Shown here piece after piece: positions 46,137 to 56,199 of a DNA stretch of 64,000 bases. Position numbers and translations under genes: made by a program. The stretch spans positions 67,716,660-67,780,659 of the forward strand of contig CM031620.1 in assembly GCA_018398815.1 (NCBI GenBank), given 5' to 3'. The notes beneath the pieces are model-generated. The model was not told the origin of the DNA, searched no databases, and worked only from the letters and a program-made list of their open reading frames with translations. Position 1 is the stretch's first letter, and every line of letters starts with the position of its first letter. This DNA is from Conus ventricosus (Eukaryota; Mollusca; Gastropoda; Neogastropoda; Conidae).

Positions 46137-47447
46137 CGGTCATCTCCTCTTCAACGGTAGCTTTAACGGAGCGGGAATTTATTAGATAGTTTCACTGGAC
46201 TGTGTTTGGTCTTTGGACTGCTGGCAGACTTGCCGCAGGTGAAAAAGCCTGGAGTTTGGGAGATGGTGAGGTCGGGTTTGGGAGATGGTGGAGGTTTCTT
46301 CCTCATCTCCACCATATCACATCTGGGTTGAACTCCCTTCCCGCACGGGCACTGGACCGAGGAGTTTGAGGGGGGATTGCTGTTGTTTTTATGCTGCCCA
46401 GCAGCAGTGGTTGTAGACTGTGGGCAGTCTGAGGTGGGTGGCTGGATGTTTTGGCCTCCAACAGGGGCGTCAGCTTTGGGTTGGAAGGTGGTGGACCTGC
46501 TTCAACAGAGTTGACAGTTCTTCCTTGCAGTGTCTTCCGGAAAACGTAAAGTCATCAGTCTGAACAGCAGACTGATCGAGTGAGAATGTGGAATTTATTT
46601 ACAGCGAAGCATAGGAAGAGGCTGTCGGCATCGACTGCCCACACACCTGCTTGCGGGCCTCAAAAAAGGTAATTTTCTTTTCAGGTTGTTATTCTTTGAA
46701 TGGCGGAGTCCCTGAATCCAAAGAGGACAGTTTCATGAAGGGAGGGCCATGGTCGACCGCAGTTAGCACATGTGCGGATCTGACAAGAGCCATCATTGGG
46801 TTGCATTGCAGCAGACACCGCATACCTCTTGCCATGAACAGCGGTCCCTGACATGGCCATAACTTCTGCACCTGAAGACACCTTACGGGGATGGAAATAT
46901 AACTGAACCCGGACATTCAGGGTAGCGACTTTGATGACGGAGTCTGAAGCACTGGGTTGCAGAATCGTCAGAAAGAGGGTGTTGGTAGCACTTTTCTGCA
47001 CCTTCTTTACTGTATCCATGCGCCCTCCGTCTACCTGGGATGCCAGCTCGTTTTGATTTTCTGCCTCTGAGACACCTGATAATTAACGGCAGCGAATCAC
47101 GCTTTCGATTTGATTTTACTGTTTGTGGGAGTTACCCTGACTCCCTGTCACTGTTAGTTGCCTTTAGCGTGTTAGAGCGTTTTTGTGATTGACATTCGAA
47201 TTAAAACGAGCCATTTCTAACCTCTTGATGGGACGAGGGTCACATGATATACCTTGAAAGCCTTTTGTCTGCAAAAGGGCTCAGAGCTGAAATGGGGTTC
47301 TTCTGCTCGTCCACCTCCATCACGAGCCAGGAAGCCTCAGAACCTGTCTTCTGTCTAACCTTGTATCGGATTCACTTTGACAATCCCTGACATTAGGGGC
47401 TGATGCCTCTCTTCCTTTGGGGGGAATGTTTTTGGGAAAAAAGCCAT
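46137..47447 (-). pseudogene. LINE ORF1 (gag-like), copy F
   Basis: Start ATG 47,447 in the same context as copies E, G and H; the C-terminal EEEM tail ends at about 46,137 with the stop mutated. Remnants of the zinc-knuckle region lie at about 46,860-46,730. Frames are repeatedly shifted (largest open piece 46,681-47,019). The intact protein would bind LINE RNA; see copy G for the best version of its N-terminal two thirds. Confidence 0.75.
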
Positions 47448-48193
47448 ATTGGGTTTATTATGCTTCATCTCTCCCTTACCCACCCACTCTTGGTGTCCAA
47501 CTAAGGGCAGGGCAAGGAAAACCAATGTTTCTTGCCCTTCAGGCTTCGAAGAGATTTCGACTAAACAGAAACCACACCATAATCCACCCTGATCATGCTC
47601 AACTCCTGGGAACAGAGAGCTGAGCTCACTGCAGGGGTTCAATGGCCAGCAGGGGGAAACTGCTGGTCATTGACCCAAGCACCATTTAGGGAGTGATTGT
47701 ACACCGGGCCAAGTGTACTCCCTGTCTAGGAGAGGTCCGAGCCAAAGTGATGTATGTTGTGAGCACCGGCCTCCTCAGGCACTGCTCTCAATCACCAGGA
47801 TCTCATTCCCCTCCGGACAACAGGTCGCACCGCACGGCAAACACGGCGGATCTTAAGGAGACCACAGAGAGAAAAGGAGTGTGCAAAAGAAGACTTGAAG
47901 GGGAGACAAAGATAGAAAAGGGCCAAATAAAGGCAGAAAACAAAAAAAGGAGAAAGGCGGGTTACTCTTAGTCAGGATCCTCACCTTAGCCTATCTGACA
48001 TGGGAAGCCCTACCAGGGGCATCAACTCTTACCACGTACGCTTAGGCCAGACAGCATCTTGGCTTCTCGGACCTAGAAGCAGTTTAAAAAAACCAGCCTA
48101 TCTTTAAGTATTGATGCCCCCGCCAGCAAAGCCTAAGGGATCACTGGACCGCGCAAGCCCTCCGACCACGACAAGGTCGCAACCCCCGGAGGG

Positions 48194-48480
48194 ATGAGGG
48201 GGAAAATCCGCTCGATCTTGCATTACATTCATTACTCTATGTTCATTTGGATGAGCTGAGCACTGATGAAACTTATATGATGGAAGGCCCTCAACTGTTT
48301 TAAGAGCTCTTCCATCGGGGAAAAGCTGCATATTGCGATTATGAAATTATACAATTCCCTAATTTACAGTTTAAAAGATTAGTTTGTGGGAGGGTCGGAT
48401 CATTTAATATAAAAATCGCAGACAAAACAGGAAAAGTCGTGAAATGTGATAACCTACACATTGTTTTAGAAGTAAAATAA
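48194..48480 (+). pseudogene. Virus-like gene X1, 3' part
   Basis: The first 11 bases are the right copy of the LINE F target duplication. Directly after it (48,205) the frame reads NPLDLALHSLLYVHLDELS, in phase with the frame that ends at 42,206. That frame stops near 48,300. After a shift the text GRVGSFNIKIADKTGKVVK leads to the stop at 48,478-48,480. Gene X1, without the LINE, would span about 700 bp. X2 begins 18 nt downstream. Confidence 0.5.
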
Positions 48481-48498
48481 TTAGCTGTTCTAAAAATA

Positions 48499-49353
48499 AT
48501 GTCGCGTGGACCAGAAGAATCAGGAGTTACATTACGCCTGTAAGGTGTATAACCTTAGAATTAAAAGACCATTGCAGACGTTGCGGACTTTGAACAGAAC
48601 GGTGAGATAGGCGCTTTGTATGGTTTTGAGTACACTAAAGATGGTGATTATAAACGCAAAGAGGTTGGTGACAACAAAAGTTTCCTAAACTAAACAACTA
48701 CGCAATGTAGAAGCAAATAATGCTGGCCAGTATGAATATAAATAGTTCGAAAACCTGACAGCAAATGGCACTTAGAACCATATTTAGAATGGGACATAAA
48801 ATTTGAATTCATAAGCCCATTTACATTTTTTAGCCGTCAAAAAAGTTTCAGAAAAGCATTCAACTCTGGCCCTTTACATGCAAGTCTTATGCCAGAGGAC
48901 AATAGTCGGAAAGAGATTGAAATAACGCCGTATGGGAAAAAACAGTACATCCTCCACAGAAGAGAAACGGTTTTAAAAAAAGCTTCTACAAAATTACAGT
49001 TCTTTCCACGCAGGAAATTAGGAGACACGTTCACAATGATATTTGAAATTTCTGTCTTAAAAGATGTGGAGAGGGATGGGGTTGTGGGCGTTAGTGAAGT
49101 CCTTTTAAAAGGAATTAAAATTAGCTGGCAAAACTTAGACGTTAACCGTCTTAAAGTTACCATCGTCGTTCTTCACAATGGTGAGGATATTAAGGTCATA
49201 ACAACAAGCAACAAAATCAATATTGACTTAAATAGAAACAATCTTACAGAACTGAATTGGATTAATCTTACACATTTAGGCCTCATAGGGTTTTATTATA
49301 CTGAACAAGTTTTGACGGAGAGTATGATAAACATAATAACTGGATTAGATTAA
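48499..49353 (+). pseudogene. Virus-like gene X2, frameshifted at its 5' end
   Basis: The probable start is ATG 48,499 (MSRGPEESGVTLRL). Two or three frameshifts follow between 48,540 and 48,740, with coding-like pieces such as EIGALYGFEYTKDGDYKRKE in between. From 48,742 to the stop at 49,353 the frame is open for 203 codons and reads as an alternation of short hydrophobic and polar strands, for example KLGDTFTMIFEISVLKDVE, consistent with a beta-rich fold. Its position directly before the packaging ATPase suggests a structural protein, possibly a jelly-roll capsid protein. This is inference, since I recognise no family signature. Confidence 0.5.
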
Positions 49354-49369
49354 ATTCTGTTATAAAACT

Positions 49370-50005
49370 ATGGAGCAGACGACTTTGGTGTCAATGCCGA
49401 TGTTAAACTTTATGATAAAAAAGCCTCATTGTTCATTGATTTGCGGACAGACTGGTTGTGGAAAAACAATATTTGTCCTAGGCCTATTACAAACAGTTTA
49501 TCGCTATAATTTTGATCATATTGTGATTTTCTGTCCAACACTTAAATGGAACAAAGCATATCATGATAGAAGGTTTATATGGACAGATGATGACATATAT
49601 TTAGTTGATCCCAGCAATAAGCTGAGTGAGTGTTTAGAACACTTTTATAAATTGTTTGAGGGAACGCAGACACTATTTATTATAGATGACTGTTCGGCAG
49701 AAAGAGACATAGTTAAAAAGAGAAACGCTTTGTCAAAACTGGCTTTCAGTGGAAGACATGCTGGGATAAGTGTGTGGATTTTATGTCAAAAATATAACTC
49801 AGTTTTAAAAGACTTTAGAGAACAGTTAAAGACTGTAGTTTTATTTCACATGAAAGACAGAGACGCATTTGATGAATGTATGCGCGAAAATGATGTTATT
49901 GAAAATGATCAGGAAAAACACAGGATTAAGCAAAAACTAAAATCTGAAAAGTTTAGTAAATTAGTATTGAAAACAGACAATCCTACACAGTATGTTTGTT
50001 TGTAA
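49370..50005 (+). CDS. FtsK/HerA-type DNA-packaging ATPase (A32-like)
   Basis: An uninterrupted 211-residue frame beginning MEQTTLVSMPML, 16 nt after X2. Walker A is GQTGCGKT at residues 26-33. Walker B is TLFIIDD at about 101-107. A conserved segment FSGRHAGISVWILCQ at about 124-138 supplies the Gln of the HerA/FtsK motif III. FREQLKTVVLFHMKDRDAF follows at about 144-162. The short length, with an N-terminal P-loop and no transmembrane part, fits the packaging ATPases of Polinton/Maverick, adintovirus-like and related double-jelly-roll viruses, which pump DNA into a capsid. It is the only intact gene in the cassette. A run of A follows the stop (50,006-50,023). Confidence 0.82.
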   Translation: MEQTTLVSMPMLNFMIKKPHCSLICGQTGCGKTIFVLGLLQTVYRYNFDHIVIFCPTLKWNKAYHDRRFIWTDDDIYLVDPSNKLSECLEHFYKLFEGTQTLFIIDDCSAERDIVKKRNALSKLAFSGRHAGISVWILCQKYNSVLKDFREQLKTVVLFHMKDRDAFDECMRENDVIENDQEKHRIKQKLKSEKFSKLVLKTDNPTQYVCL

Positions 50006-50059
50006 AAAAAAAAAAAAAAAAAAATCGATATTTTTTTGGTTATTGAAGTCTTACTTGTC

Positions 50060-50146
50060 AGAGAACAGTAAAAAGCCGGTACTAGCGTCAACCGCCCGAA
50101 ACTGGTTGAGGGCGGTTGAGCTAGTACCGGCTTTTTACTGTTCTCT
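50060..50146. repeat. 87-nt near-perfect hairpin at the right end of the virus-like cassette
   Basis: Outer arms of 27 bp (50,060-50,086 and 50,120-50,146) are perfectly complementary, beginning AGAGAACAGTAAAAAGCC and ending GGCTTTTTACTGTTCTCT. One unpaired G (50,087) follows, then a further 10-bp perfect stem (TCAACCGCCC, 50,088-50,097; GGGCGGTTGA, 50,110-50,119) around a 12-nt loop. It could be a terminal hairpin or fused inverted repeats of the element, or a fold-back artefact. The LINE G fragment begins at the very next base. Confidence 0.9.
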
Positions 50147-50992
50147 TGGCGTCCGACTGCCAACAACCTGTTTCCGGGCTTCAAAAAACGAGATCTTCTT
50201 TTCTGTTTTGATGTGTTGTATAGTGGATTCCTGAATCCAAAGAGGACAGTTTCTTGAAGAGGAGGGATGGTCGCCACCGCAGTTAGCACAATGTGCCGGG
50301 TCTTTACACGGCCCATCATGGGTTGCCTTGCAGCAAACACCGCACACCTCCTGCCCAGAACAGCGGTCTCTGACATGGCCAAACCTCTGGCATCTGAAGC
50401 ACCTCAATGGGGATGGAACATATAACTGAACCCGGACGTTCAAGTAACCGACTTTGATGACCGGAGGCAGCACAGGGTTGCAGAATGTCAGAAAGAGGGT
50501 GTTGGTGGCCACTCTTTCCGCACCTTTCTTTACTGACACCCTATGCACCTCCGTCACACCCTGGGACGCCAGTTCCGTCTTGATTTCCGCCTCCGAGACA
50601 CCTGTTAAATCCCTGCATCGAATCACTCCTTTCGACGAATTCAACTGTTTATGGGGAGTCACCCTGATCTCCCTGTCCACGAGCTTTGTTGCTCTCAGCA
50701 GCTGTTCGGATTGTCTCTTGGATCCGCACTGAACAAGAAACGAGCCATTCCGCAACCTCTTGATGGACCGAGGGTCACCTGCCAAACCTTGAAAGCCCTT
50801 CTGTATGGCGAAAGGACTCAGAGCAGAGATGGGTTTTTCCTGCTCCGTCCCTTCTATCACGAGCCAGGAAGCCCAGAAACCTGTCCTCTGTCTTACCTCT
50901 ATGTCTGAATCACTATCAGAATGGAAATCCCCTGAAATAGGGGATGCTGCCTTCCTCTTCTTTTTGGGGGGGATGTTTTTGGAAAAAGCCAT
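50147..50992 (-). pseudogene. LINE ORF1 (gag-like zinc-knuckle protein), 3'-truncated, copy G
   Basis: The best ORF1 in the window: from ATG 50,992 (MAFSKNIPPKKKRKAAS) the frame is open for about 282 codons to the break at 50,147. In order it has a basic, Lys-rich start resembling a nuclear localisation signal, an acidic patch (SDSDSDIEV) and a domain resembling the RRM-like fold of I/Jockey gag proteins (about residues 80-180). Three Cys/His knuckles follow: CFRCQRFGHVRDRC (CX2CX4HX4C), CGVCCKATHDGPC and CANCGGDHPSSSRNC. The protein should bind single-stranded nucleic acid. Only the C-terminal tail is missing. Confidence 0.88.
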
Positions 50993-51743
50993 ATTTATTT
51001 TATTATGTTTCATCTCTCCCTTACCCACCCACCTTGGAGTCCAACTAAGGGGCCAGGGCCAAGAAACCAATGTCTTGACCCCTTCCAGGCTTCGGGAGAG
51101 ACATACGACAAACAGAAACCACCAACCCTATCCCCCCTGATCATGCTCAACTCCCGGGAACAGAGAGCTAAGCACTGCAGGGGTTCACATGGCCAGCAGG
51201 GAAACTGCCTGTCTTGACCCAGCCCCAAGAAGGGGAGCCGATTAGTACACCCGGGCCAAAGTGTACTCCCCGTCTAGGAGAGGTCCGAGCCAAAGTGATG
51301 TGTTGAGAGCACCGGCCTCCTCAAGCACTGGCCCTCTCAATCACCAGGATCTCATCCCCCTCTGACACAGGTCGCACCGCACGGCAAACGCGGCGGATCT
51401 TAAGGAGACCACAGAGAGAAAAGGAGTGTGGAAAAGAAGACTTGAAGGGGAGACGAAGATAGAAAAGGGCCAAAAAAGAAAGGCAGAAAACAAGAAAAGG
51501 AGAAAGGCGGGTTACTCTTAGTCAGGATCCTCACCCTTAGCCTATCTGACATGGGAAGCCCTACCAGGGGAATCAACTCCTTACCACGTTACGCTTAGGC
51601 CAGGCAGCATCTCGACTTCACAGGCCTAGAAGCAGTTTGAAAAACCAGCCTATCTCCAAGTATTGATGCCCCCACCAGCAAAGCCTAAGGGATCACTGGA
51701 CCGCGCAAGCCCTCCGACCACGACAAGGTCGCAACCCCCGGAG
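50147..51743 (-). mobile_element. I-like LINE copy G, 5' fragment lacking its 3' part
   Basis: Complete 5' terminus at about 51,743 and a 5' UTR of about 750 nt. The copy then ends abruptly inside ORF1 at 50,147, next to the hairpin. Loss of the 3' rather than the 5' part is not what target-primed reverse transcription gives, so it points to a later rearrangement, an insertion of other DNA, or an assembly join. Confidence 0.88.
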
Positions 51744-51918
51744 GGAAAGAACAAAACCAACCAACCAACCAAAACAGTCACACCAAACTACCAACCCACA
51801 TCCATACATGCACAAAGCAATGAAAATGACATAATAGAAGTTTTTCAACAGAGGACATTTATGATAATCAGAAAAACAAACATTATAACAGGGAGAAAAG
51901 CAAAACATAGTCAAAATG

Positions 51919-52605
51919 GAGTCTTTGTAGACAGTGGTCTGTACAAATATGTCATGAACACAGAGTCTTTGTAGAGAGGGGTCTGTACAAATATGTCATG
52001 AACACAGAGTCTTTGTAGAGAGGGGTCTGCACAAATATGTCATGAACACAGTCTTTGTAGACAGTTGTCTGTACAAATATGTCATGAACACAGAGTCTTT
52101 GTAGAGAGGGGTCTGCACAAATATGTCATGAACACAGTCTTTGTAGACAGTTGTCTGTACAAATATGTCATGAACACAGAGTCTTTGTAGAGAGGGGTCT
52201 GCACAAATATGTCATGAACACAGTCTTTGTAGAGAGGGGTATGTACAAATATGTCATGAACACAGTCTTTGTAGAGAGGGGTCTGTACAAATATGTCATG
52301 AACACAGAGTCTTTGTAGAGAGGGGTCTGTACAAATATGTCATGAACACAGTCTTTGTAGAGAGGGGTCTGTACAAATATGTCATGAACACAGAGTCTTT
52401 GTAGAGAGGGGTCTGTACAAATATGTCATTAACACAGAGTCTTTGTAGAGAGGGGTCTGTACAAATATGTCATGAACACAGAGTCTTTGTAGAGAGGGGT
52501 CTGTACAAATATATCATGAACACAGAGTCTTTGTAGAGAGGGGTCTGTACAAATATGTCATGAACACAATCTTTGTAGAGAGGGTCTGTACAAACATGTC
52601 ATGAA
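51919..52605 (+). repeat. 42/44-bp minisatellite, about 16 units
   Basis: Unit GTCTTTGTAGAGAGGGGTCT followed by GTACAAATATGTCATGAACACA, with or without an extra GA. Two unit lengths alternate. Variants with AGACAGTTG in place of AGAGAGGGG occur at regular places near the left end, showing that blocks of several units were duplicated together. Confidence 0.96.
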
Positions 52606-53519
52606 CACAGAGTGTGCACAGGTAGGAAGACTGACCCACACTTCACAAACCGTGAAAATGCTCAGACACTGGTATATGCTGTGAGTATGCACAGACGAAT
52701 GACTGAATTACAATACAGACCATCCCTGCCAAGGGTCAAATGTCAGATGGTTTACAATAAAGCGTTCCAGTCGGAGGACAACTGGATTTTACAGACTGAT
52801 GCTGGCTTTTTGTTTTTCCACAATTTTGCACACACACACACACACAAATTGTTGTGGACTACAGGCTAGTCCCTAGTCAGAATGGGGAGGGTTTATTTCC
52901 ACTGTGATAATTTTTTTTTTTTTTTTACTGTCCCATCTTCTGAGCCACCTCAGTGGCATTGCACCCAAGCTGCTTATTCTGACACCCCATCCACAGCTAC
53001 AGCGTGGTCAGTTCCGCTGCAGCCCTGGCACTGGCAATCCACAGGGAGCAGTCAATGTCAAGTCATCAAGAGACAACCCACCGGAAGAGACACTGCACTG
53101 CTGCCAGTCACTTCAGTGGTGTTCAGTGGCGCCTGTTCTGATCCAACATACGCATGACACCACATGGTACAGCCCCCTACTGACGACAATAATTGCTTAG
53201 TCATGGAGCCGGCATGAGTGAGTTCTCCCTCAAGAGGGCGCCACCACATCTGTCCAACAACAACCTCCATGGACTCACTGATACAGGTGACCCTGATGGA
53301 ATCAAACCAAGGCCACAGATGTGGAGAGGACATCGAAACTGAGGTCACCATGACAGCAGGGCATGAAGGGTCACAGAATCTGAGACTTTTTTTAAGCTGA
53401 TCAATAAGAATGAGGATGATGAAGATGATGCAACAGATTTCCATTCCGGTCTGAGACTGCATGACAAGACTGTACTCTTTGCTTCCTTTCATTATATATC
53501 CCGGCGTCAACCAGGCCCA

Positions 53520-53760
53520 AGAGATACAGACACCTGCAGTGTTGGTCAAGAAATTTGAGCAACACTCTAAGAGACGCATCCATAAGTAGATGAAACTCGA
53601 CTGTGTGGTCCCAGTCTTCGCAATTGAGCCCGTAGCAAACTCAACTCTGGGTAGGAGCCAGTCGGGCAGAAAAATCCCACATGACTCTCATGACAATCGA
53701 ACCCACGACCTCCCAGCCGGGAATCTGCGACACTAACCAGTTCACCATGGCGGCTGGTTC
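53520..53760 (-). repeat. tRNA-derived SINE-like sequence
   Basis: On the minus strand (complement of about 53,690-53,755) the sequence GCCATGGTGAACTGGTTAGT contains an A-box-like TGGTGAACTGG. About 35 nt later GGTCGTGGGTTCGATTGTC contains a B-box-like GGTTCGATTGT. A body of about 170 bp follows. The anticodon and acceptor stems do not close as a true tRNA, so a pol III-derived SINE is the better reading. Confidence 0.55.
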
Positions 53761-55088
53761 ACTGAGACAAACATTGACATCATGATGTAACAGAACTGAT
53801 CCGTCAAAAAAACTTTGAGTCATGTGATGAGGAATTCATAGTACAGGCAGGAAGTTCAATCAAACTCAGAATTCAGAAATGGTAACGTGACCATTTCATT
53901 TTACCATCCTTTGTTTTCCACCGTAACATTCTGTTCATGTTCCACAATTTTACCTCCTGAAGAAATATGTCTCTCAAACACAGACTAGGCAGGAATTTTT
54001 CAAGTTCATGTCTGCCACAATATATTTTAGCACAGAATATTAGTAAGTCAAATAGTGTCTACTGACATACATTTTCAGCAACCCAAACTACCATGATACA
54101 TCTTGTTTACGCTTGTACATTTCACATACTTGCTTTTCAAATTTGATTTCTAGCTATGTCCAGCTCACACTGCTTGATCACAGTGGTAATTTTTTGCTCT
54201 CCAGAATGTTACCATCCTTTCACAAAATCAGATATGTTTAGGCCAAACAACTTGAAGATCATCCAGCCGAAACTGTTCCTCTTGAACAAATCATCACATA
54301 CTTGCATGAAACCTGCTCAGTGGTCCACAGACTCTTGTATGCATGAGTGTGTGAACGGTTGCTCATTAGCTACACATGCGTGCACACATAAACACATATA
54401 TCCACACATACGCAAACACATATGCAATCACAAACATGAAATACAAACGCATGAATATGTATACACATTATCTGAACTACACATTGGAAGAGTAACTGTG
54501 TTGAGATTGATTTGCTAAGTAATCTGAAAATGTTTTCCTGAACTGTGTGCAGAGTGATTATAACAACTACATACATTTACAAACAAATTCAAACTCTTAT
54601 GACAACTACATACATTTACACACATATTCAAACTCTTGTGAAGCATAAAGCATTGGTCATAGCTGAAGTATTAGTAATAATGCAGGCTTGATTTTGTATA
54701 ATTGCCCAGATAACGTTGGCAATACAAACACGCATACACACTCATACACACACACATGCACATACACATGCGTGCTCACAAACACATATATTGTCACATG
54801 CAAGCGATATTCATCTTTCAACCTAACTGTACAACAGAACCTCCCCCATTACTACGCAGAAGGGAATGAATATCTGTTACTATCTTCCTCCTTCACAAAT
54901 AAGTGGGTGATCGCATACAATAAAACTATTGAAAACCCCATGTATTGTATTTCTTCTTTTTCTCTTTTCATCTTTTTAATTATTGCTCAAATTTGTGAAT
55001 GGTGATTGATAAAAAACAAAACAATGAATACAAAAAAGTTAACAACTATCATCCCCCCTCTCTCTCTCACACATACACAGATAGAGAG

Positions 55089-55206
<118 letters not shown>

Positions 55207-55691
55207 GCACTGTATGCACACATGCACATGTCTGTGTGTGTAGGCATGAACACATAAGCCTGTGTGCAAATATATGCATGTGCATGTGAACAGAATAAGA
55301 ACATGTCACTAAATCTAGGGAAAGAACATACTGCCTACCTTTCTTCTGGTCACACATTCTTCTCTGTACATGTACTCGTCAAGTCTTCCACTGATTCGTC
55401 AGTCCACTGCCACAAACACAACATCTGCTACATTCATTTTCTTTTAAGTAAATTTATTTGAGGAGAAAAAGTTATAATGAAAATGGAAGGGCAAACAGAA
55501 GATGAGTGAAAAAGAATGAAAACAAAATCTGAGAAAAAAGAATTTGAATAATATATGTGAAAGACACAAGATATTCAGCCTTATAATGAATCTTATTTAT
55601 CTATTTATTTATTCTGTAATCTTACATTCAAAAACCTATGCCCTTAACTATTTCCATGTCAGTTTCAAAGTATAATGACTCCAGGCTGAAG

Positions 55692-55842
55692 TCAAAACAT
55701 GAAAACAAATGCTTAAGAGCCATCAGATGAAGAACATGACCACAAATGGAACCACCAGGTGAAAAATATGAAAATAAATGTTGAAGACCTGAGCCACCAG
55801 TTGTAAAATTTGAAACAAATGTTGAAGAACTGAGCCACCATA
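55692..55842 (+). repeat. Degenerate tandem repeat of about 48 bp, 3-4 units
   Basis: Related units around GAAAACAAATGCTTAAGAGC, GAAAATAAATGTTGAAGACC and GAAACAAATGTTGAAGAACT, each followed by GAGCCA(C)CA-type text and a short A-rich segment. Confidence 0.75.
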
Positions 55843-55864
55843 GGAAGAAACATAATCTTCAGAC

Positions 55865-56188
55865 TCAATAGTTCTAGAATTACGTTAAATCTATCATACT
55901 CACCATGGCTCATTAATGCAATAAGCGACAGCAGTTTGCTGTCCCTGCCTCAACACAATAAACTTCAAGTCTGTACGGACATGAACCCCGAGGGACCTCG
56001 TGTCTTGCGCATGCCCAGATCATTCCTCTTTTTGAGGTAACTAACACCCTGACTGTGAAACCCTAAAGGAACCAGGAAGGTGGGGAGGGAGGGAGGGACT
56101 CTGCGTGAGCCACAGTATGTATGTTAGATTAAATGTAATTTTAGAAGGAAACTTTCCTTTTAACTACACAGACTATACTGTGGCTCAC
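55865..56188. repeat. Inverted repeats of the DIRS 3' region
   Basis: Two overlapping pairs. GTGAGCCACAGTA at 56,105-56,117 is the exact reverse complement of 56,176-56,188. The same 56,105-56,155 block also pairs, with a few mismatches over about 45 bp, with 55,865-55,920 (TGAGCCA...TAGATT...GTAATT...TAGAA on the minus strand). DIRS elements end in such inverted and internally complementary sequences, which serve to form the circular intermediate integrated by the recombinase. Confidence 0.7.
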
Positions 56189-56199
56189 TAATGCAGAGC

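Larger units (their letters stand above)
42207..48193 (-). mobile_element. I-like LINE copy F, full-length, inserted in virus-like gene X1
   Basis: Complete by both ends: 5' terminus CCCTCCGGGGGTTGCG at 48,193 downwards, and 3' terminus with ATTATCTTATCTTC at 42,207. An exact 11-bp target duplication flanks it. Length is 5,987 bp. The layout is 5' UTR of about 745 nt, ORF1, ORF2 and a 3' UTR with a poly(T) tract (A-run at about 42,297-42,324 on the plus strand). Both ORFs carry many frameshifts. Because it is full-length with intact boundaries, it defines the structure of the family in this window. Confidence 0.93.
40226..50146. mobile_element. Virus-like DNA element (Polinton/adintovirus-like), decayed, split by LINE F
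   Basis: Without LINE F this is about 3.9 kb of A/T-rich, gene-dense DNA unlike its neighbours. It holds a capsid-like gene on the minus strand, and X1, X2 and a packaging ATPase on the plus strand, with 16-18 bp spacers. The right limit is a hairpin. The left limit is the junction with LINE E, where AGAGAACA at 40,226 matches the outermost 8 bases of the hairpin. No polymerase, integrase, protease or helicase is present, so it is a partial copy or a small relative. Grouping with Polinton/Maverick-adintovirus-like viruses rests on the ATPase type and gene density and is inference. Confidence 0.6.

Noticed and set aside
47693..47971. Plus-strand 92-codon frame, and similar frames at 39,760, 51,663, 61,838 and 62,212
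   Set aside because: They are antisense to the LINE 5' UTR and recur only because that UTR is conserved between copies.
51919..52605. CRISPR-like array
   Set aside because: Units are directly adjacent without unique spacers; it is a minisatellite in animal DNA.
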